Shown here one piece after another: positions 43,123 through 52,279 of a DNA stretch of 64,000 nucleotides. A program made the position numbers and the translations under genes. Origin of the DNA: Microbispora rosea (lineage in GTDB: Bacteria; Actinomycetota; Actinomycetes; Streptosporangiales; Streptosporangiaceae); NCBI RefSeq assembly GCF_900156315.1, contig NZ_FTNI01000002.1:124001-188000 (forward strand). The letters run 5' to 3'. Every line of letters starts with the position of its first letter. Position 1 is the stretch's first letter. Below the pieces are notes generated by a model. The model had not been told where the DNA came from, searched no databases, and saw only the letters and a list, made by a program, of their open reading frames with translations.

Positions 43123-44190
43123 TTGCTCCGCAATCGAGTTAGCAAACTGGCCGCCGCCACAGCGAGCGGCGCCTTGCTCATGGCCGCCGCGGCGTGTGGG
43201 GGTAGCGACGAGACCACCACGACCGGAGCCTCGGCAGACGCGTCCAGCGCGCCCGCCGCCTCCCAGGTCAAGGTCGGCCTGGCGTACGACATCGGTGGCC
43301 GCGGCGACGGTTCCTTCAACGACGCGGCGGCGGCCGGCCTGGACAAGGCCGAGTCGGAGCTCAAGGTCGAGAAGAAGGAGCTGGAGGCCACCCAGGGCGA
43401 GACCGACGCCCAGAAGGAGGAGCGGCTGCGCCTGCTCGCGTCCGGGGGCTACAACCCGGTCATCGCGGTGGGCTTCGCCTACTCCGGCTCCGTGGCGAAG
43501 GTCGCCAAGGAGTTCCCGGACGTCAAGTTCGCCATCGTGGACGACGACGCGGCCAAGGGCGACAACATCACGAACCTGATGTTCGCCGAGGAGCAGGGGT
43601 CGTTCCTCGTCGGTGCCGCGGCGGCGCTGAAGTCCGAGAAGGGCAACGTCGGCTTCGTGGGCGGCGTCGACGTGCCGCTGATCCACAAGTTCGAGGCGGG
43701 CTTCGAGGCCGGTGCGAAGGCCGTCAAGCCGGACATCAAGATCCAGAGCAAGTACCTCACCCAGCCCCCGGACTTCGGCGGCTTCGGTGACCCGGCCAAG
43801 GGCAAGACGGCCGCGCAGGGCATGTACGACGCCGGTGCGGACGTGGTCTACCAGGCGGCCGGCGGTTCGGGCGCGGGCGTCTTCGAGGCGGCCAAGGCCG
43901 CCAACGCGATGGCGATCGGCGTCGACTCCGACCAGGCGGCGCTCCCGGCGTACGCCGACTTCAAGGACGTGATCATCACCTCGATGATCAAGAAGGTCGA
44001 TGTGGCGGTCTTCGACTTCCTGAAGAACTACACCACCGGCACGGTCAAGTCGGGCCCGTCGGTCTACGACCTCAAGGCGGGCGGCGTGGACTACTCCACG
44101 ACCGGCGGCAAGATCGACGACATCAAGTCGAAGATCGACGAGTACAAGCAGAAGATCATCAACGGCGAGATCACGGTCCCGACGTCCTGA
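43123..44190 (+). CDS. BMP-family nucleoside-binding lipoprotein (second copy)
   Basis: A 355-residue receptor of the same PnrA-like family, with the lipobox in 'LLMAAAACGG' and a Thr/Ala-rich spacer. Motifs: 'GLAYDIGGRGDGSFNDAA', 'YNPVIAVGFAYSGSVAKVA', 'FAIVDDDAAKGDNITNLMF', 'VGFVGGVDVPLIHKFEAGF', 'VVYQAAGGSGAGVFEAAK', 'AIGVDSDQAAL'. TTG 43123 follows AAGGGGAG. It directly precedes the ATPase and permease genes and is the likely main receptor of that importer. A strong terminator-like hairpin separates it from the ATPase gene. Confidence 0.93.
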   Translation: MLRNRVSKLAAATASGALLMAAAACGGSDETTTTGASADASSAPAASQVKVGLAYDIGGRGDGSFNDAAAAGLDKAESELKVEKKELEATQGETDAQKEERLRLLASGGYNPVIAVGFAYSGSVAKVAKEFPDVKFAIVDDDAAKGDNITNLMFAEEQGSFLVGAAAALKSEKGNVGFVGGVDVPLIHKFEAGFEAGAKAVKPDIKIQSKYLTQPPDFGGFGDPAKGKTAAQGMYDAGADVVYQAAGGSGAGVFEAAKAANAMAIGVDSDQAALPAYADFKDVIITSMIKKVDVAVFDFLKNYTTGTVKSGPSVYDLKAGGVDYSTTGGKIDDIKSKIDEYKQKIINGEITVPTS

Positions 44191-44203
44191 CCTGCGCAAT
44201 CGA

Positions 44204-44234
44204 GGGGCCCGGAGGCACCCGCCCCGGGCCCTTT
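44204..44234 (+). terminator. Terminator-like hairpin between BMP receptor and ABC ATPase genes
   Basis: GGGCCCGG (44205-44212) pairs perfectly with CCGGGCCC (44224-44231) across an 11-base loop and is followed by TTT. It begins 14 bases after the receptor stop. Partial termination here would yield more receptor than transporter, as in many binding-protein operons. Confidence 0.65.
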
Positions 44235-44291
44235 GCTCTACCCTCACTATCACTTGACCGTCACCGGGCACTCCGCGAGGAGGAGGCCGAC

Positions 44292-45827
44292 ATTACCGCC
44301 GCGACCGTTACGGAACCCGCAGTAGAACTCACCGGGATCACCAAGAGGTTCCCGGGAGTCGTCGCCAACAGCGACATCCACCTCCGCGTCGTCAAGGGGC
44401 ACATCCACGCCCTCGTCGGCGAGAACGGAGCGGGGAAGTCCACGCTGATGAAGATCCTGTATGGGATGCAGCGTCCAGACGAGGGTGAGATCCGCGTCAA
44501 CGGGAAGCCCGTGGGCTTCCACACCCCCGCCGACGCGATCGGCGCCGGCATCGGCATGGTCCACCAGCACTTCATGCTGGCCGACAACCTGACCGTGCTG
44601 GAGAACGTGGTTCTGGGCAGCGAGCCGCGCCGCGGCGGCCTCGCCCTCGACTTCGCCGCCGCACGCAAGAAGATCCGGGAGATCTCCGACGCGTACGGCC
44701 TGGGCGTACGGCCGGACGTGCCGGTCGAGGATCTGGGGGTCGGCGACCGCCAGCGGGTGGAGATCCTGAAGGTGCTCTATCGGGGCGCCCGCATCCTGAT
44801 CCTGGACGAGCCGACCGCCGTGCTCGTGCCCCACGAGGTGGACGAGCTGTTCGACAACCTGCGCGGCCTGGTCCGCGAGGGGCTGACGATCCTGTTCATC
44901 TCCCACAAGCTGGACGAGGTCCTCCGGGTGGCCGACGAGATCACCGTGATCCGGCGCGGCACCACCGTGGCGACCGTGAACCCCAAGGACGTGACCTCCC
45001 GCAAGCTCGCCGAGCTGATGGTCGGCAGCGAGCTGCCCAGCCCCGAGACCCGTGAGTCGACCGTCACCGACGTCGTCGCCCTGTCCGTACGCGACCTGAC
45101 CGTGCGCACCGGCGACGGGCGGCCGGTGGTCGACGACGTGAGCTTCGACATCCACAAGGGCGAGGTGCTCGGCATCGCGGGCGTCGAGGGCAACGGCCAG
45201 GCGGAACTCGTCGAGGCGATCATGGGCATGCGCCCCTGCGAGGCCGGCGCGCTCACGCTCGGCGGCGCCGACATCTCCCAGTGGTCGACCCTGAAGCGGC
45301 GCGCGGGCGGCATCGGCTACATCCCCGAGGACCGCCACCGGCACGGCCTGCTGCTCGAGTCGCCCCTGTGGGAGAACCGCATCCTCGGCCACCAGACCCG
45401 CCGGCCCAACGTCAAGGGCCCGTGGATCGACCGCGCCGGCGCGCGGGCCGACACGCGGCGCATCGTCGAGGAGTACGACGTGCGCACTCCCGGCATCGAC
45501 GTGGACGCGGCCACGCTGTCCGGCGGCAACCAGCAGAAGCTGATCGTCGGGCGGGAGATGAGCGGCGACCCCGTGCTGCTGATCGCCAGCCACCCCACCC
45601 GCGGCGTGGACATCGGCGCCCAGGCGGCGATCTGGGACCACCTGCGCACCGCGCGCGCCGCCGGGCTGGCCGTGCTGCTGATCTCCGCGGACCTCGACGA
45701 GCTGATCGGGCTGTCCGACACGCTCAAGGTGATCCTGCGCGGCAGGATCGTCGCCGACGTCGATCCCGCGAACGTGACCCCCGAGCAACTGGGCTCGGCG
45801 ATGACCGGCGCCGGGGAGGGCGTATGA
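44292..45827 (+). CDS. Nucleoside ABC importer ATPase (duplicated), apparent ATT start
   Basis: A 511-residue tandem ATPase of the sugar/nucleoside class (MglA-like, partner of BMP receptors). First half: Walker A 'GENGAGKSTL', 'MVHQHFMLADNLTVLENVVL', signature replaced by 'DLGVGDRQRVEILKVL', Walker B 'ILILDEPTAVL'. Second half: 'GVEGNGQAELVEAIMG' in place of Walker A, signature 'LSGGNQQKLIVGREM', 'LIASHPTRGVD'. No ATG, GTG or TTG precedes Walker A in frame; ATT at 44292 stands 5 bases after GAGGAGGAGG and gives the expected N-terminus 'PAVELTGITKRFPGV'. Its stop overlaps the permease start (ATGA). Confidence 0.93.
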   Translation: MTAATVTEPAVELTGITKRFPGVVANSDIHLRVVKGHIHALVGENGAGKSTLMKILYGMQRPDEGEIRVNGKPVGFHTPADAIGAGIGMVHQHFMLADNLTVLENVVLGSEPRRGGLALDFAAARKKIREISDAYGLGVRPDVPVEDLGVGDRQRVEILKVLYRGARILILDEPTAVLVPHEVDELFDNLRGLVREGLTILFISHKLDEVLRVADEITVIRRGTTVATVNPKDVTSRKLAELMVGSELPSPETRESTVTDVVALSVRDLTVRTGDGRPVVDDVSFDIHKGEVLGIAGVEGNGQAELVEAIMGMRPCEAGALTLGGADISQWSTLKRRAGGIGYIPEDRHRHGLLLESPLWENRILGHQTRRPNVKGPWIDRAGARADTRRIVEEYDVRTPGIDVDAATLSGGNQQKLIVGREMSGDPVLLIASHPTRGVDIGAQAAIWDHLRTARAAGLAVLLISADLDELIGLSDTLKVILRGRIVADVDPANVTPEQLGSAMTGAGEGV

Positions 45828-46954
45828 ACGGGTTCGTCGACCGGCTGCTCGGCCGGGTGCGCCTCGGCGGCTGGCTCGCCGTCGCCGCGCCGGTCATCGC
45901 GGTCGCCTTCGCGGTGCTGATCACCTCGGTGGTCCTGCTCATCGCGGGCAGCGATCCGGTCGGGGCGTTCACCACCCTCGCCGAGTACGGCACCCAGCCG
46001 CGGTCGATGGCCATGATCCTCAACACCGGGGTCATGTACTACATCTCCGCGCTCGCGGTGGCCGTCGGCTTCCGGATGAACCTCTTCAACATCGGCGTGG
46101 ACGGCCAGTATCGGCTCGCGGCCGTGGTCGCCGCCGGGCTCGGCGGCGCCGCCGTGGTGCCCGGCGTGCTCAACATCGTCCTCGTGATCGTCGTGGCGGT
46201 GGTCGTCGGCGCGCTGTGGGCCGCGATCGCCGGCCTGCTCCGGGTCTACCGGGGCGTGAGCGAGGTCATCTCGACCATCATGCTGAACGCGATCGCCACC
46301 GGCCTCGGCTCGTGGCTGGTCAGCGAGCATTTCGGCGTGCTGACCGGCAACGACCTCGGCACCAGGCCCATCCCCGACGACGCGCACATGCCGGGCATCC
46401 CGCTCATCGCCGGCACGCCGGTGCTGGTCAACGGGTTCATCGTGGTCGCGGTCCTGCTCGGTATCGCGTACTGGGTGGTGCTCAACCGCACCCGGTTCGG
46501 CTTCGAGCTGCGGGCGACCGGCAAGTCCGAGTCCGCGGCGGTGGCCAGCGGCGTCAGCGTGAAGAAGATGATCGTCGTCACGATGGTCATGTCGGGGGCG
46601 GTCGCCGGTCTGATCGGCATGCCGGAGCTGCTCGGCGCCTCCTACAAGTACAGCAACAACTTCCCGGCCGGCCTCGGTTTCACGGGCATCGCGATCGCCC
46701 TGCTCGGCCGCAACAACCCGGTCGGCATGGCGGTCGGCGCGCTGCTGTGGAGCTTCCTGGACAACTCGTCCAACCAGCTCCAGCTGCTGGACATCTCCAA
46801 GGAGATCGTCCAGATCATGCAGGGCGTCGTCGTGCTCTCCGTGATCATCGCGTACGAGCTGGTCCACCGCTACCGCATCGTCGCGGAGCAGCGCAGGGTC
46901 AGCCGCGAGCTCGCCGCGCCACAGGAGGCGCCGAAGGCGGAGGCGGCGGCATGA
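45824..46954 (+). CDS. Nucleoside ABC importer permease 1
   Basis: A 376-residue permease of the BPD_transp_2 (branched-chain/sugar) class with about nine helices. Family motifs: 'FRMNLFNIGVDGQYRLAAVV', 'YRGVSEVISTIMLNAIATGL', 'FGFELRATGKSESAAVASGV' (cytoplasmic EAA-like loop contacting the ATPase) and 'GLGFTGIAIALLGRNNPVGM'. It overlaps the ATPase gene by four bases (ATGA). It forms a heterodimer with the next permease. A charged Glu/Ala-rich tail ends it. Confidence 0.93.
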   Translation: MNGFVDRLLGRVRLGGWLAVAAPVIAVAFAVLITSVVLLIAGSDPVGAFTTLAEYGTQPRSMAMILNTGVMYYISALAVAVGFRMNLFNIGVDGQYRLAAVVAAGLGGAAVVPGVLNIVLVIVVAVVVGALWAAIAGLLRVYRGVSEVISTIMLNAIATGLGSWLVSEHFGVLTGNDLGTRPIPDDAHMPGIPLIAGTPVLVNGFIVVAVLLGIAYWVVLNRTRFGFELRATGKSESAAVASGVSVKKMIVVTMVMSGAVAGLIGMPELLGASYKYSNNFPAGLGFTGIAIALLGRNNPVGMAVGALLWSFLDNSSNQLQLLDISKEIVQIMQGVVVLSVIIAYELVHRYRIVAEQRRVSRELAAPQEAPKAEAAA

Positions 46955-46985
46955 CAACGAGGCCGGACGGAATCGAGGAGACGGC

Positions 46986-48257
46986 ATGACGGCGACGGAC
47001 CTCCCGGTCGAACGCCCGGTCGAGACGCCCCCCGCGCGGCGCTTCCGGCTGTCGGCGCCGGTGCTCCTGCTCGGCCTGGCCGGGCTCGTGGTGCTGTTGT
47101 CGATCGCGCGGCTGGTGACCGGGGCGAACGACATCACCTCGGCGGGCACGGTCAGCGCCGCGCTCGGCCTCGCCGTGCCGATCGGGCTCGCCGGTCTCGG
47201 CGGCCTGTGGTCGGAACGGGCCGGCGTGGTCAACATCGGCCTCGAAGGCATGATGGTGCTGGGCACCTGGTTCGGAGCCTGGGGCGCCCTCCAGTTCCAC
47301 AGCCCCTGGGCGGGCGTGGTCGCCGGCGCCGTCGGCGGGGCGCTGGGCGCGGCGATCCACGCCGTCGCGACCGTGACCTTCGGCGTCGACCACATCATCT
47401 CCGGCGTGGCGATCAACATCGTCGGCGTCGGCTTCACCCAGTATCTGTCCCAGCTCGTCTTCGACGGCATGCCGGGCGGCGGGACGAAGAACTCGCCGCC
47501 GCTGCCCAAGATGGGCACGGTGAGCCTGGGCTTCCTCGACGACCCGCTGCGGACCGTCGAGGCCAAGCACTGGTTCGTGCTGTCGGACTTCGCGGGCGTG
47601 TTGCGGGGCATCACCCAGGGCGTGTCCTGGTTCACGATCCTGGCGATCCTGCTGGTGCCGCTGTCGTTCTACATCCTGTGGCGCACGCCGTTCGGCCTGC
47701 GCCTGCGGGCGTGCGGCGAGCGTCCGGTCGCGGCGGAGTCGCTGGGCGTCAACGTCTACGCGTACAAGTGGGCCGCCGTGATCGTCTCCGGCGTGCTCGC
47801 CGGGCTCGGCGGCGCGTTCCTGTCGCTCGTGGCCGCGGGGATCTACCGCGACGGGCAGACGGGCGGGCGCGGCTACATCGGCCTCGCCGCGATGATCTTC
47901 GGCAACTGGCGTCCCGGCGGGCTCGCCGGCGGCGCGGCGCTGTTCGGTTACACCGACGCGCTCCAGCTCCGGCAGGGCGGCATCTCGGTGCACGCGCTGC
48001 TGCTGGTCGTCGCGCTGCTGCTCGTCGCCGTGGCGGTCTACCAGCTCGTACGGCAGCGGCGCGGGGGCGCGGCCCTGATCACCGCGGTCGTGGCGATCGC
48101 GGTGTTCGTGGTGTTCGCCCTGACGGACACCGTGCCGGAGCAGTTCACCTCGTTCACCCCCCACCTGACCACGCTGCTGGTGCTGTCGCTGGCCTCGCAA
48201 CGGCTGCGCATGCCGGCGGCCGACGGCGTCCCGTATCGAAGGGGGCAGGCGAAATGA
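46986..48257 (+). CDS. Nucleoside ABC importer permease 2
   Basis: A 423-residue second permease of the same class. Motifs: 'LWSERAGVVNIGLEGMMVLG', 'VTFGVDHIISGVAINIVGVG', 'FGLRLRACGERPVAAESLGV' (ATPase-contact loop), 'GRGYIGLAAMIFGNWRPGG'. Two additional C-terminal helices extend it. It ends in an ATGA overlap with the cytidine deaminase gene, so uptake and first catabolic step are translationally coupled. Confidence 0.93.
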   Translation: MTATDLPVERPVETPPARRFRLSAPVLLLGLAGLVVLLSIARLVTGANDITSAGTVSAALGLAVPIGLAGLGGLWSERAGVVNIGLEGMMVLGTWFGAWGALQFHSPWAGVVAGAVGGALGAAIHAVATVTFGVDHIISGVAINIVGVGFTQYLSQLVFDGMPGGGTKNSPPLPKMGTVSLGFLDDPLRTVEAKHWFVLSDFAGVLRGITQGVSWFTILAILLVPLSFYILWRTPFGLRLRACGERPVAAESLGVNVYAYKWAAVIVSGVLAGLGGAFLSLVAAGIYRDGQTGGRGYIGLAAMIFGNWRPGGLAGGAALFGYTDALQLRQGGISVHALLLVVALLLVAVAVYQLVRQRRGGAALITAVVAIAVFVVFALTDTVPEQFTSFTPHLTTLLVLSLASQRLRMPAADGVPYRRGQAK

Positions 48258-48643
48258 GCATCGACTGGGAGGCGCTGCGGGTCGCGGCCCGCGAGGCCAT
48301 GACCCGCGCGTACGCGCCGTACTCGAAGTTTCCCGTGGGGGCGGCGGCGCTCGTCGACGACGGCCGGGTCGTGACCGGCTGCAACGTCGAGAACGCGTCG
48401 TACGGCGTGGGGTTGTGCGCCGAGTGCGGGCTCGTCTCGGCGCTGTACGCGAGCGGCGGCGGCAGGCTGGTGGCCTTCACCTGTGTGGACGGCCACGGCG
48501 AGCTGCTGATGCCGTGCGGCCGCTGCCGTCAGCTGCTGTTCGAGCACGGCGGGCGGGACCTGCTGGTGGAGACGCCCGACGGGCCGATGCGGATGGCCGA
48601 CTTCCTGCCGTTCGCCTTCGGGCCCGACGATCTGTCGAGATAG
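48254..48643 (+). CDS. cdd: Cytidine deaminase
   Basis: A 129-residue homotetramer-type enzyme that converts cytidine and deoxycytidine to uridine and deoxyuridine. Zinc ligands and catalytic Glu are visible as 'CNVENASYGVGLCAECGLVS' (C-A-E) and 'MPCGRCRQLL' (PCxxC); 'AYAPYSKFPVGAAAL' forms the substrate pocket. Its start overlaps permease 2 by four bases, and deoA follows 10 bases later. The trio processes the nucleosides that the importer brings in. Confidence 0.97.
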   Translation: MSIDWEALRVAAREAMTRAYAPYSKFPVGAAALVDDGRVVTGCNVENASYGVGLCAECGLVSALYASGGGRLVAFTCVDGHGELLMPCGRCRQLLFEHGGRDLLVETPDGPMRMADFLPFAFGPDDLSR

Positions 48644-48653
48644 AGGGGGAAGC

Positions 48654-49940
48654 GTGGGGTTCGACGCGATCGAGGTCATCACCGTCAAGCGTGACCGGGG
48701 TGAGCTGTCGACCGCCCAGATCGACTGGGTGATCGACGCGTACACGCGGGGCGAGGTGGCCGACGAGCAGATGTCGGCGCTGCTGATGGCGATCCTGCTC
48801 AACGGCATGAACCGCAGGGAGATCGCGGACTGGACCCAGGCCATGATCAGGTCGGGGGAGCGGATGGACTGGTCCTCCCTCGACCGGCCCACGGCCGACA
48901 AGCACTCCACCGGCGGGGTCGGCGACAAGATCACTCTGCCGCTGGCCCCGCTGGTCGCCGCCTGCGGCGCGTACGTGCCGCAGTTGTCCGGGCGGGGCCT
49001 CGGGCACACCGGCGGCACGCTGGACAAGCTGGAGTCGATCCCCGGCTGGCGGGCGTCGCTGTCGAACGACGAGATGCTGGACGTGATCCGCTCGGCCGGT
49101 GCGGTCGTCTGCGCGGCGGGCGCGGGCCTCGCCCCGGCCGACAAGAAGCTCTACGCGCTGCGCGACGTCACCGGCACGGTCGAGTCGATCCCGCTGATCG
49201 CCTCCTCGATCATGTCCAAGAAGATCGCCGAGGGCACGGGATCGCTCGTGCTCGACGTGAAGGCCGGCTCGGGCGCGTTCATGAAGAACGTGGACGACGC
49301 CCGGGAGCTGGCGCGGACGATGGTCGAGCTCGGCACCGACGCCGGGGTGCGCACGGTCGCCCTGCTCACCGCGATGGACCGGCCGCTCGGCCTGAAGGTG
49401 GGCAACGCGCTGGAGGTCGAGGAGTCCGTCGAGGTGCTCGCCGGCGGCGGCCCCGCCGACGTGGTCGAACTGACCGTGCGGCTGGCCAGGGAGATGCTGG
49501 AGGCCGCCGCCGTCCCGGGCGCCAGGGACCCGGAGGAGGCGCTCAAGGACGGCTCGGCGATGGACGCCTGGCGGCGCATGATCGTCGCCCAGGGCGGCGA
49601 CCCGGACGCGCCGCTGCCGGTGGCCGCCGAGTCGGCCGTGGTCACCGCCCCCACCTCGGGCACGCTGCGCACGCTCGACGCGCTCAAGGTCGGCGTGGCG
49701 GCCTGGCGGCTCGGGGCCGGACGGGCCCGCAAGGAGGACCCGGTGTCGGCCGGTGCGGGCATCGTCCTGCACGCCAAGCCCGGCGAGACGGTCCGCGCCG
49801 GAGCCCCGCTGATGACCCTGTACGCCGACGAGGCCGCCAGGTTCGACCGGGCCCTCCAGGCTCTGGAGGGCGCGTACGAGATCGGCGAGGACGGCGGCGC
49901 GGACCTGCTACCGCTGGTCATCGACCGCCTCACCGCCTGA
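48654..49940 (+). CDS. deoA: Thymidine phosphorylase
   Basis: A 428-residue pyrimidine nucleoside phosphorylase. It splits thymidine or deoxyuridine with phosphate into base and deoxyribose 1-phosphate. Motifs: 'DRPTADKHSTGGVGDKITLP' (phosphate-binding signature), 'SGRGLGHTGGTLDKLESIPG', 'IASSIMSKKIAEG', 'VLDVKAGSGAFMK' and the C-terminal barrel-sandwich part 'GIVLHAKPGETVRAGAPLMT'. GTG 48654, with AGGGGGA upstream. Last gene of the nucleoside cluster. Confidence 0.97.
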   Translation: MGFDAIEVITVKRDRGELSTAQIDWVIDAYTRGEVADEQMSALLMAILLNGMNRREIADWTQAMIRSGERMDWSSLDRPTADKHSTGGVGDKITLPLAPLVAACGAYVPQLSGRGLGHTGGTLDKLESIPGWRASLSNDEMLDVIRSAGAVVCAAGAGLAPADKKLYALRDVTGTVESIPLIASSIMSKKIAEGTGSLVLDVKAGSGAFMKNVDDARELARTMVELGTDAGVRTVALLTAMDRPLGLKVGNALEVEESVEVLAGGGPADVVELTVRLAREMLEAAAVPGARDPEEALKDGSAMDAWRRMIVAQGGDPDAPLPVAAESAVVTAPTSGTLRTLDALKVGVAAWRLGAGRARKEDPVSAGAGIVLHAKPGETVRAGAPLMTLYADEAARFDRALQALEGAYEIGEDGGADLLPLVIDRLTA

Positions 49941-49943
49941 GCG

Positions 49944-50621
49944 TCAGCGCGGGATCAACAGCGCGCCCATCCCGACGAACAGGCCGCCGGTGAGCAGGTC
50001 GAGCCGCTTCTTCAGCCGCCGGTAGCCCCTGGTGATCCACGGGCTGCCGGCCAGGAAGGCGACGGCGGAGAACCAGGCGAACGCCACGGCCAGCATCGCG
50101 CCGAGCGTGACCGCCCGCATGACGAGGTCCGTACGGTGCGGGAGCAGGCTGGCGAACAGGGCGCCGAAGAAGACGAGGGCCTTGGGGTTGGCGAGGTTGG
50201 TCAGCAGCCCGGCGCGCCACTCGCGCAGCCTGCCCGGACCGTGCGTGTTGACGGGCGTGGCGGCGGCCGGGGCGGCGTCGTCGGCCGAGGCCGTGTCGCT
50301 GTCGGCCGTGTCGCTGTAGGCAGGGGGCGACTGCCTGCGGGCGGCGCGGATGGTGGCCACGCCGAACGCGACGAGGAACAGGGCGCCGGCGACGCGGGCG
50401 GTGGTGTAGAGCCACTCGAACCGCTGGACGAGCACGGTGACGCCGAACAGACCGGCGACCGCCCACACGCCGATGCCGGTGACGACGCCCGCGGCGGCGC
50501 GCACGCCGCTGCGCCGCGACCCGCCTGCCGAGTATCTGAGCACGATGAGGAAGTCCGGTCCCGGGCTCATCACCACCAGGATCCAGACGCCGAGCAGGGG
50601 AAGCAACGGCAACCACGACAT
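49944..50621 (-). CDS. LysE/RhtB-family amino acid exporter
   Basis: A 225-residue exporter with six helices. The family N-terminus reads 'ILVVMSPGPDFLIVLRYSAG' (MxPGP motif), helix 3 region 'ARVAGALFLVAFGVATIRAA', and the late motif 'GLLTNLANPKALVFFGALFA'. A Ser/Asp/Ala-rich loop (about 118-142) is longer than usual. ATG 50621 follows AGGAAGGA. It likely exports amino acids or analogues. The XRE-cupin regulator gene lies upstream on the same strand, 101 bp away. Confidence 0.92.
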   Translation of the reverse strand: MSWLPLLPLLGVWILVVMSPGPDFLIVLRYSAGGSRRSGVRAAAGVVTGIGVWAVAGLFGVTVLVQRFEWLYTTARVAGALFLVAFGVATIRAARRQSPPAYSDTADSDTASADDAAPAAATPVNTHGPGRLREWRAGLLTNLANPKALVFFGALFASLLPHRTDLVMRAVTLGAMLAVAFAWFSAVAFLAGSPWITRGYRRLKKRLDLLTGGLFVGMGALLIPR

Positions 50622-50722
50622 GGGTGGGTCCTTCCTGGCCGGGCTCGGCCAGCCGTGGACGGGTTCGGCAGGAGAGGCGGGGGATGTGCGGGCTGGAGGC
50701 GGGGGAGCCGGAGAGGGCATGT

Positions 50723-51268
50723 TCAGCCGGCCACGGGCGAGGCGATGACGACGGTGACGTCCGCCGGGCCGTCGCCGGTGCGGTAGCGGTGCGGGCGGTC
50801 GCCCGCGAACGCCAGCAGATCGCCCGGCCCGAGGAGGCGCGGATCGTCGTCGGGGCCGGCCGTGACCTCGCCCGCGGCGACGAGCAGGTGCTCGACGGTG
50901 CCGGGCGCGTGCGGGACGCCGGCGAGGTCGGTGTGCGGCGGCATGCGCAGCCGCCACAGCTCCAGGCTGTGCCCGCTGCCGATCCGGCGCAGCAGTTCGC
51001 GTGTCGGGCCGTCGGCGGCCGCGGGCGTCGAGGGCAGGTGGACGGGACCGGCGTCGGTGTCCCTGGTCAGCAGGTCGGTCAGGGGGATGTGCAGCGCCAG
51101 GGCGACGGCCTCAAGCGTCTCGATCGTCGGGTTGCCGGTGCCCGCCTCCAGGCTGGACAGCGTCGCCTTGCCGAGACCGGCCCGGCGGGCGAGCTCGGCC
51201 GCGCTCATGCCGCGCTGTGCCCGGCGCAGCCGGATCTGCGCACCGATCGCCGTCGCCGCCCTGCTCAT
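50723..51268 (-). CDS. XRE-type regulator with cupin domain
   Basis: A 181-residue regulator. Residues 9-65 form an HTH_XRE domain ('IRLRRAQRGMSAAELARRAG', 'KATLSSLEAGTGNPTIETLE'); residues about 100-180 form a cupin ('HLLVAAGEVTAGP', 'LLGPGDLLAFAGDRPHRYRT') that binds a small effector. It is upstream of a LysE exporter gene on the same strand, and this pairing is common: the cupin senses the metabolite that is exported. Confidence 0.92.
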   Translation of the reverse strand: MSRAATAIGAQIRLRRAQRGMSAAELARRAGLGKATLSSLEAGTGNPTIETLEAVALALHIPLTDLLTRDTDAGPVHLPSTPAAADGPTRELLRRIGSGHSLELWRLRMPPHTDLAGVPHAPGTVEHLLVAAGEVTAGPDDDPRLLGPGDLLAFAGDRPHRYRTGDGPADVTVVIASPVAG

Positions 51269-51298
51269 GACGACATCTTACATGGAACCATACGTTCG

Positions 51299-52279
51299 CT
51301 ATACCGAACGGCTATCCAGGTCGCTCGCGGCGAGGGCGTCGCCCAGGGGCGTGCGGTAGTACAGGACCGACCGCCCGGCCCTGCGCCGCCGTACGAGGCC
51401 GGAGTCGAGGAGCACCTTGAGGTGGCGGCCCACCGACCCCAGGCCCTGGCCGGTCAGCGCCACGAGGTGGGTCGTGCTCTTCGGCGCGGCGAGCAGCACG
51501 AGCACCCGCGCCCGCGCCGGGCCGAGCAGCCTGCCGAGCGCCTCGGGCACCGGCGCCCGATCGGGCTCGGCCAGCGTTCCGGAGCAGGGGTAGACCAGGG
51601 CGTAGTGCCGGCCCGCCGTCCAGGCGGTCCACGCCTGGCGGGGAGTGACCGGGACGAACACCAGCCTCGCCCCGCCGATCTGCCTCGGCGGGTAGTCATA
51701 GGTGTTGATCTGCAGCCGGTTGCCGCCGAGCCAGCGCATCCCCTTGCGCATGTCGTTCAGCGCGGCGGCCCAGCCGCCCTGACTCATGTGACCCACGCGG
51801 GCGACGACGTCGGCCTCCATGATCCGCCGGCGGCGCGGCCAGTCGGGCAGCACGGTGCGCGTCCAGACCCACTCCAGCAGGCCGGCCGCGCGCTCCGGCA
51901 GGTCGGGACGGCGCAGCGGCTCCGGCAACGGGCCGCGCAGCGCCACCTCGATGTCGGCGTGCGCGGTCTCGGGCGGGGTCGCGCGGACGCGGGCCAGTTC
52001 CTCCTCGAAGGCGGGCTCGCCCTCGCCGGTCGGAGCGAGCGTGAGGAAGTCGGCGGTCCAGTTGCGTCCCCGCGCGGCCCTCAGCAGCAGCGCGGTGATC
52101 GGGTCGCCGGCCAGTCGGGACCGGAAGGCGGGCAGGTGGGCGTCGAGCCACTCCCGCTCGCCCGGGTGCGCGGCCGACGCCCGCTCCAGGGTGAACAGGC
52201 AGGCGGTGGCCTCGGCCAGCGGAGAGATCACGAACCTGCTCTCCGCGAGAGTGTCGGCGTTGATCAGCCACCAGCCCAT
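51299..52279 (-). CDS. DUF5937/ArsR-type winged-helix regulator
   Basis: A 326-residue regulator with an unusual order: an N-terminal ligand-type domain of about 240 residues ('RFVISPLAEATACLFTLERA', 'PPRQIGGARLVFVPV') and a C-terminal ArsR-like winged helix ('LLAAPKSTTHLVALTGQGLG', 'SVGRHLKVLLDSGLVRRRRA'). This matches DUF5937-containing ArsR proteins found beside MFS genes. The start ATG lies inside a perfect inverted repeat, which suggests autoregulation. It is divergent from the MFS gene at 52338. Confidence 0.85.
   Translation of the reverse strand: MGWWLINADTLAESRFVISPLAEATACLFTLERASAAHPGEREWLDAHLPAFRSRLAGDPITALLLRAARGRNWTADFLTLAPTGEGEPAFEEELARVRATPPETAHADIEVALRGPLPEPLRRPDLPERAAGLLEWVWTRTVLPDWPRRRRIMEADVVARVGHMSQGGWAAALNDMRKGMRWLGGNRLQINTYDYPPRQIGGARLVFVPVTPRQAWTAWTAGRHYALVYPCSGTLAEPDRAPVPEALGRLLGPARARVLVLLAAPKSTTHLVALTGQGLGSVGRHLKVLLDSGLVRRRRAGRSVLYYRTPLGDALAASDLDSRSV

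Noticed and set aside
45317-47635. Minus-strand open frame of about 770 codons opposite the permease genes
   Set aside because: It is an artefact of high GC; the permeases have clear helices and motifs.
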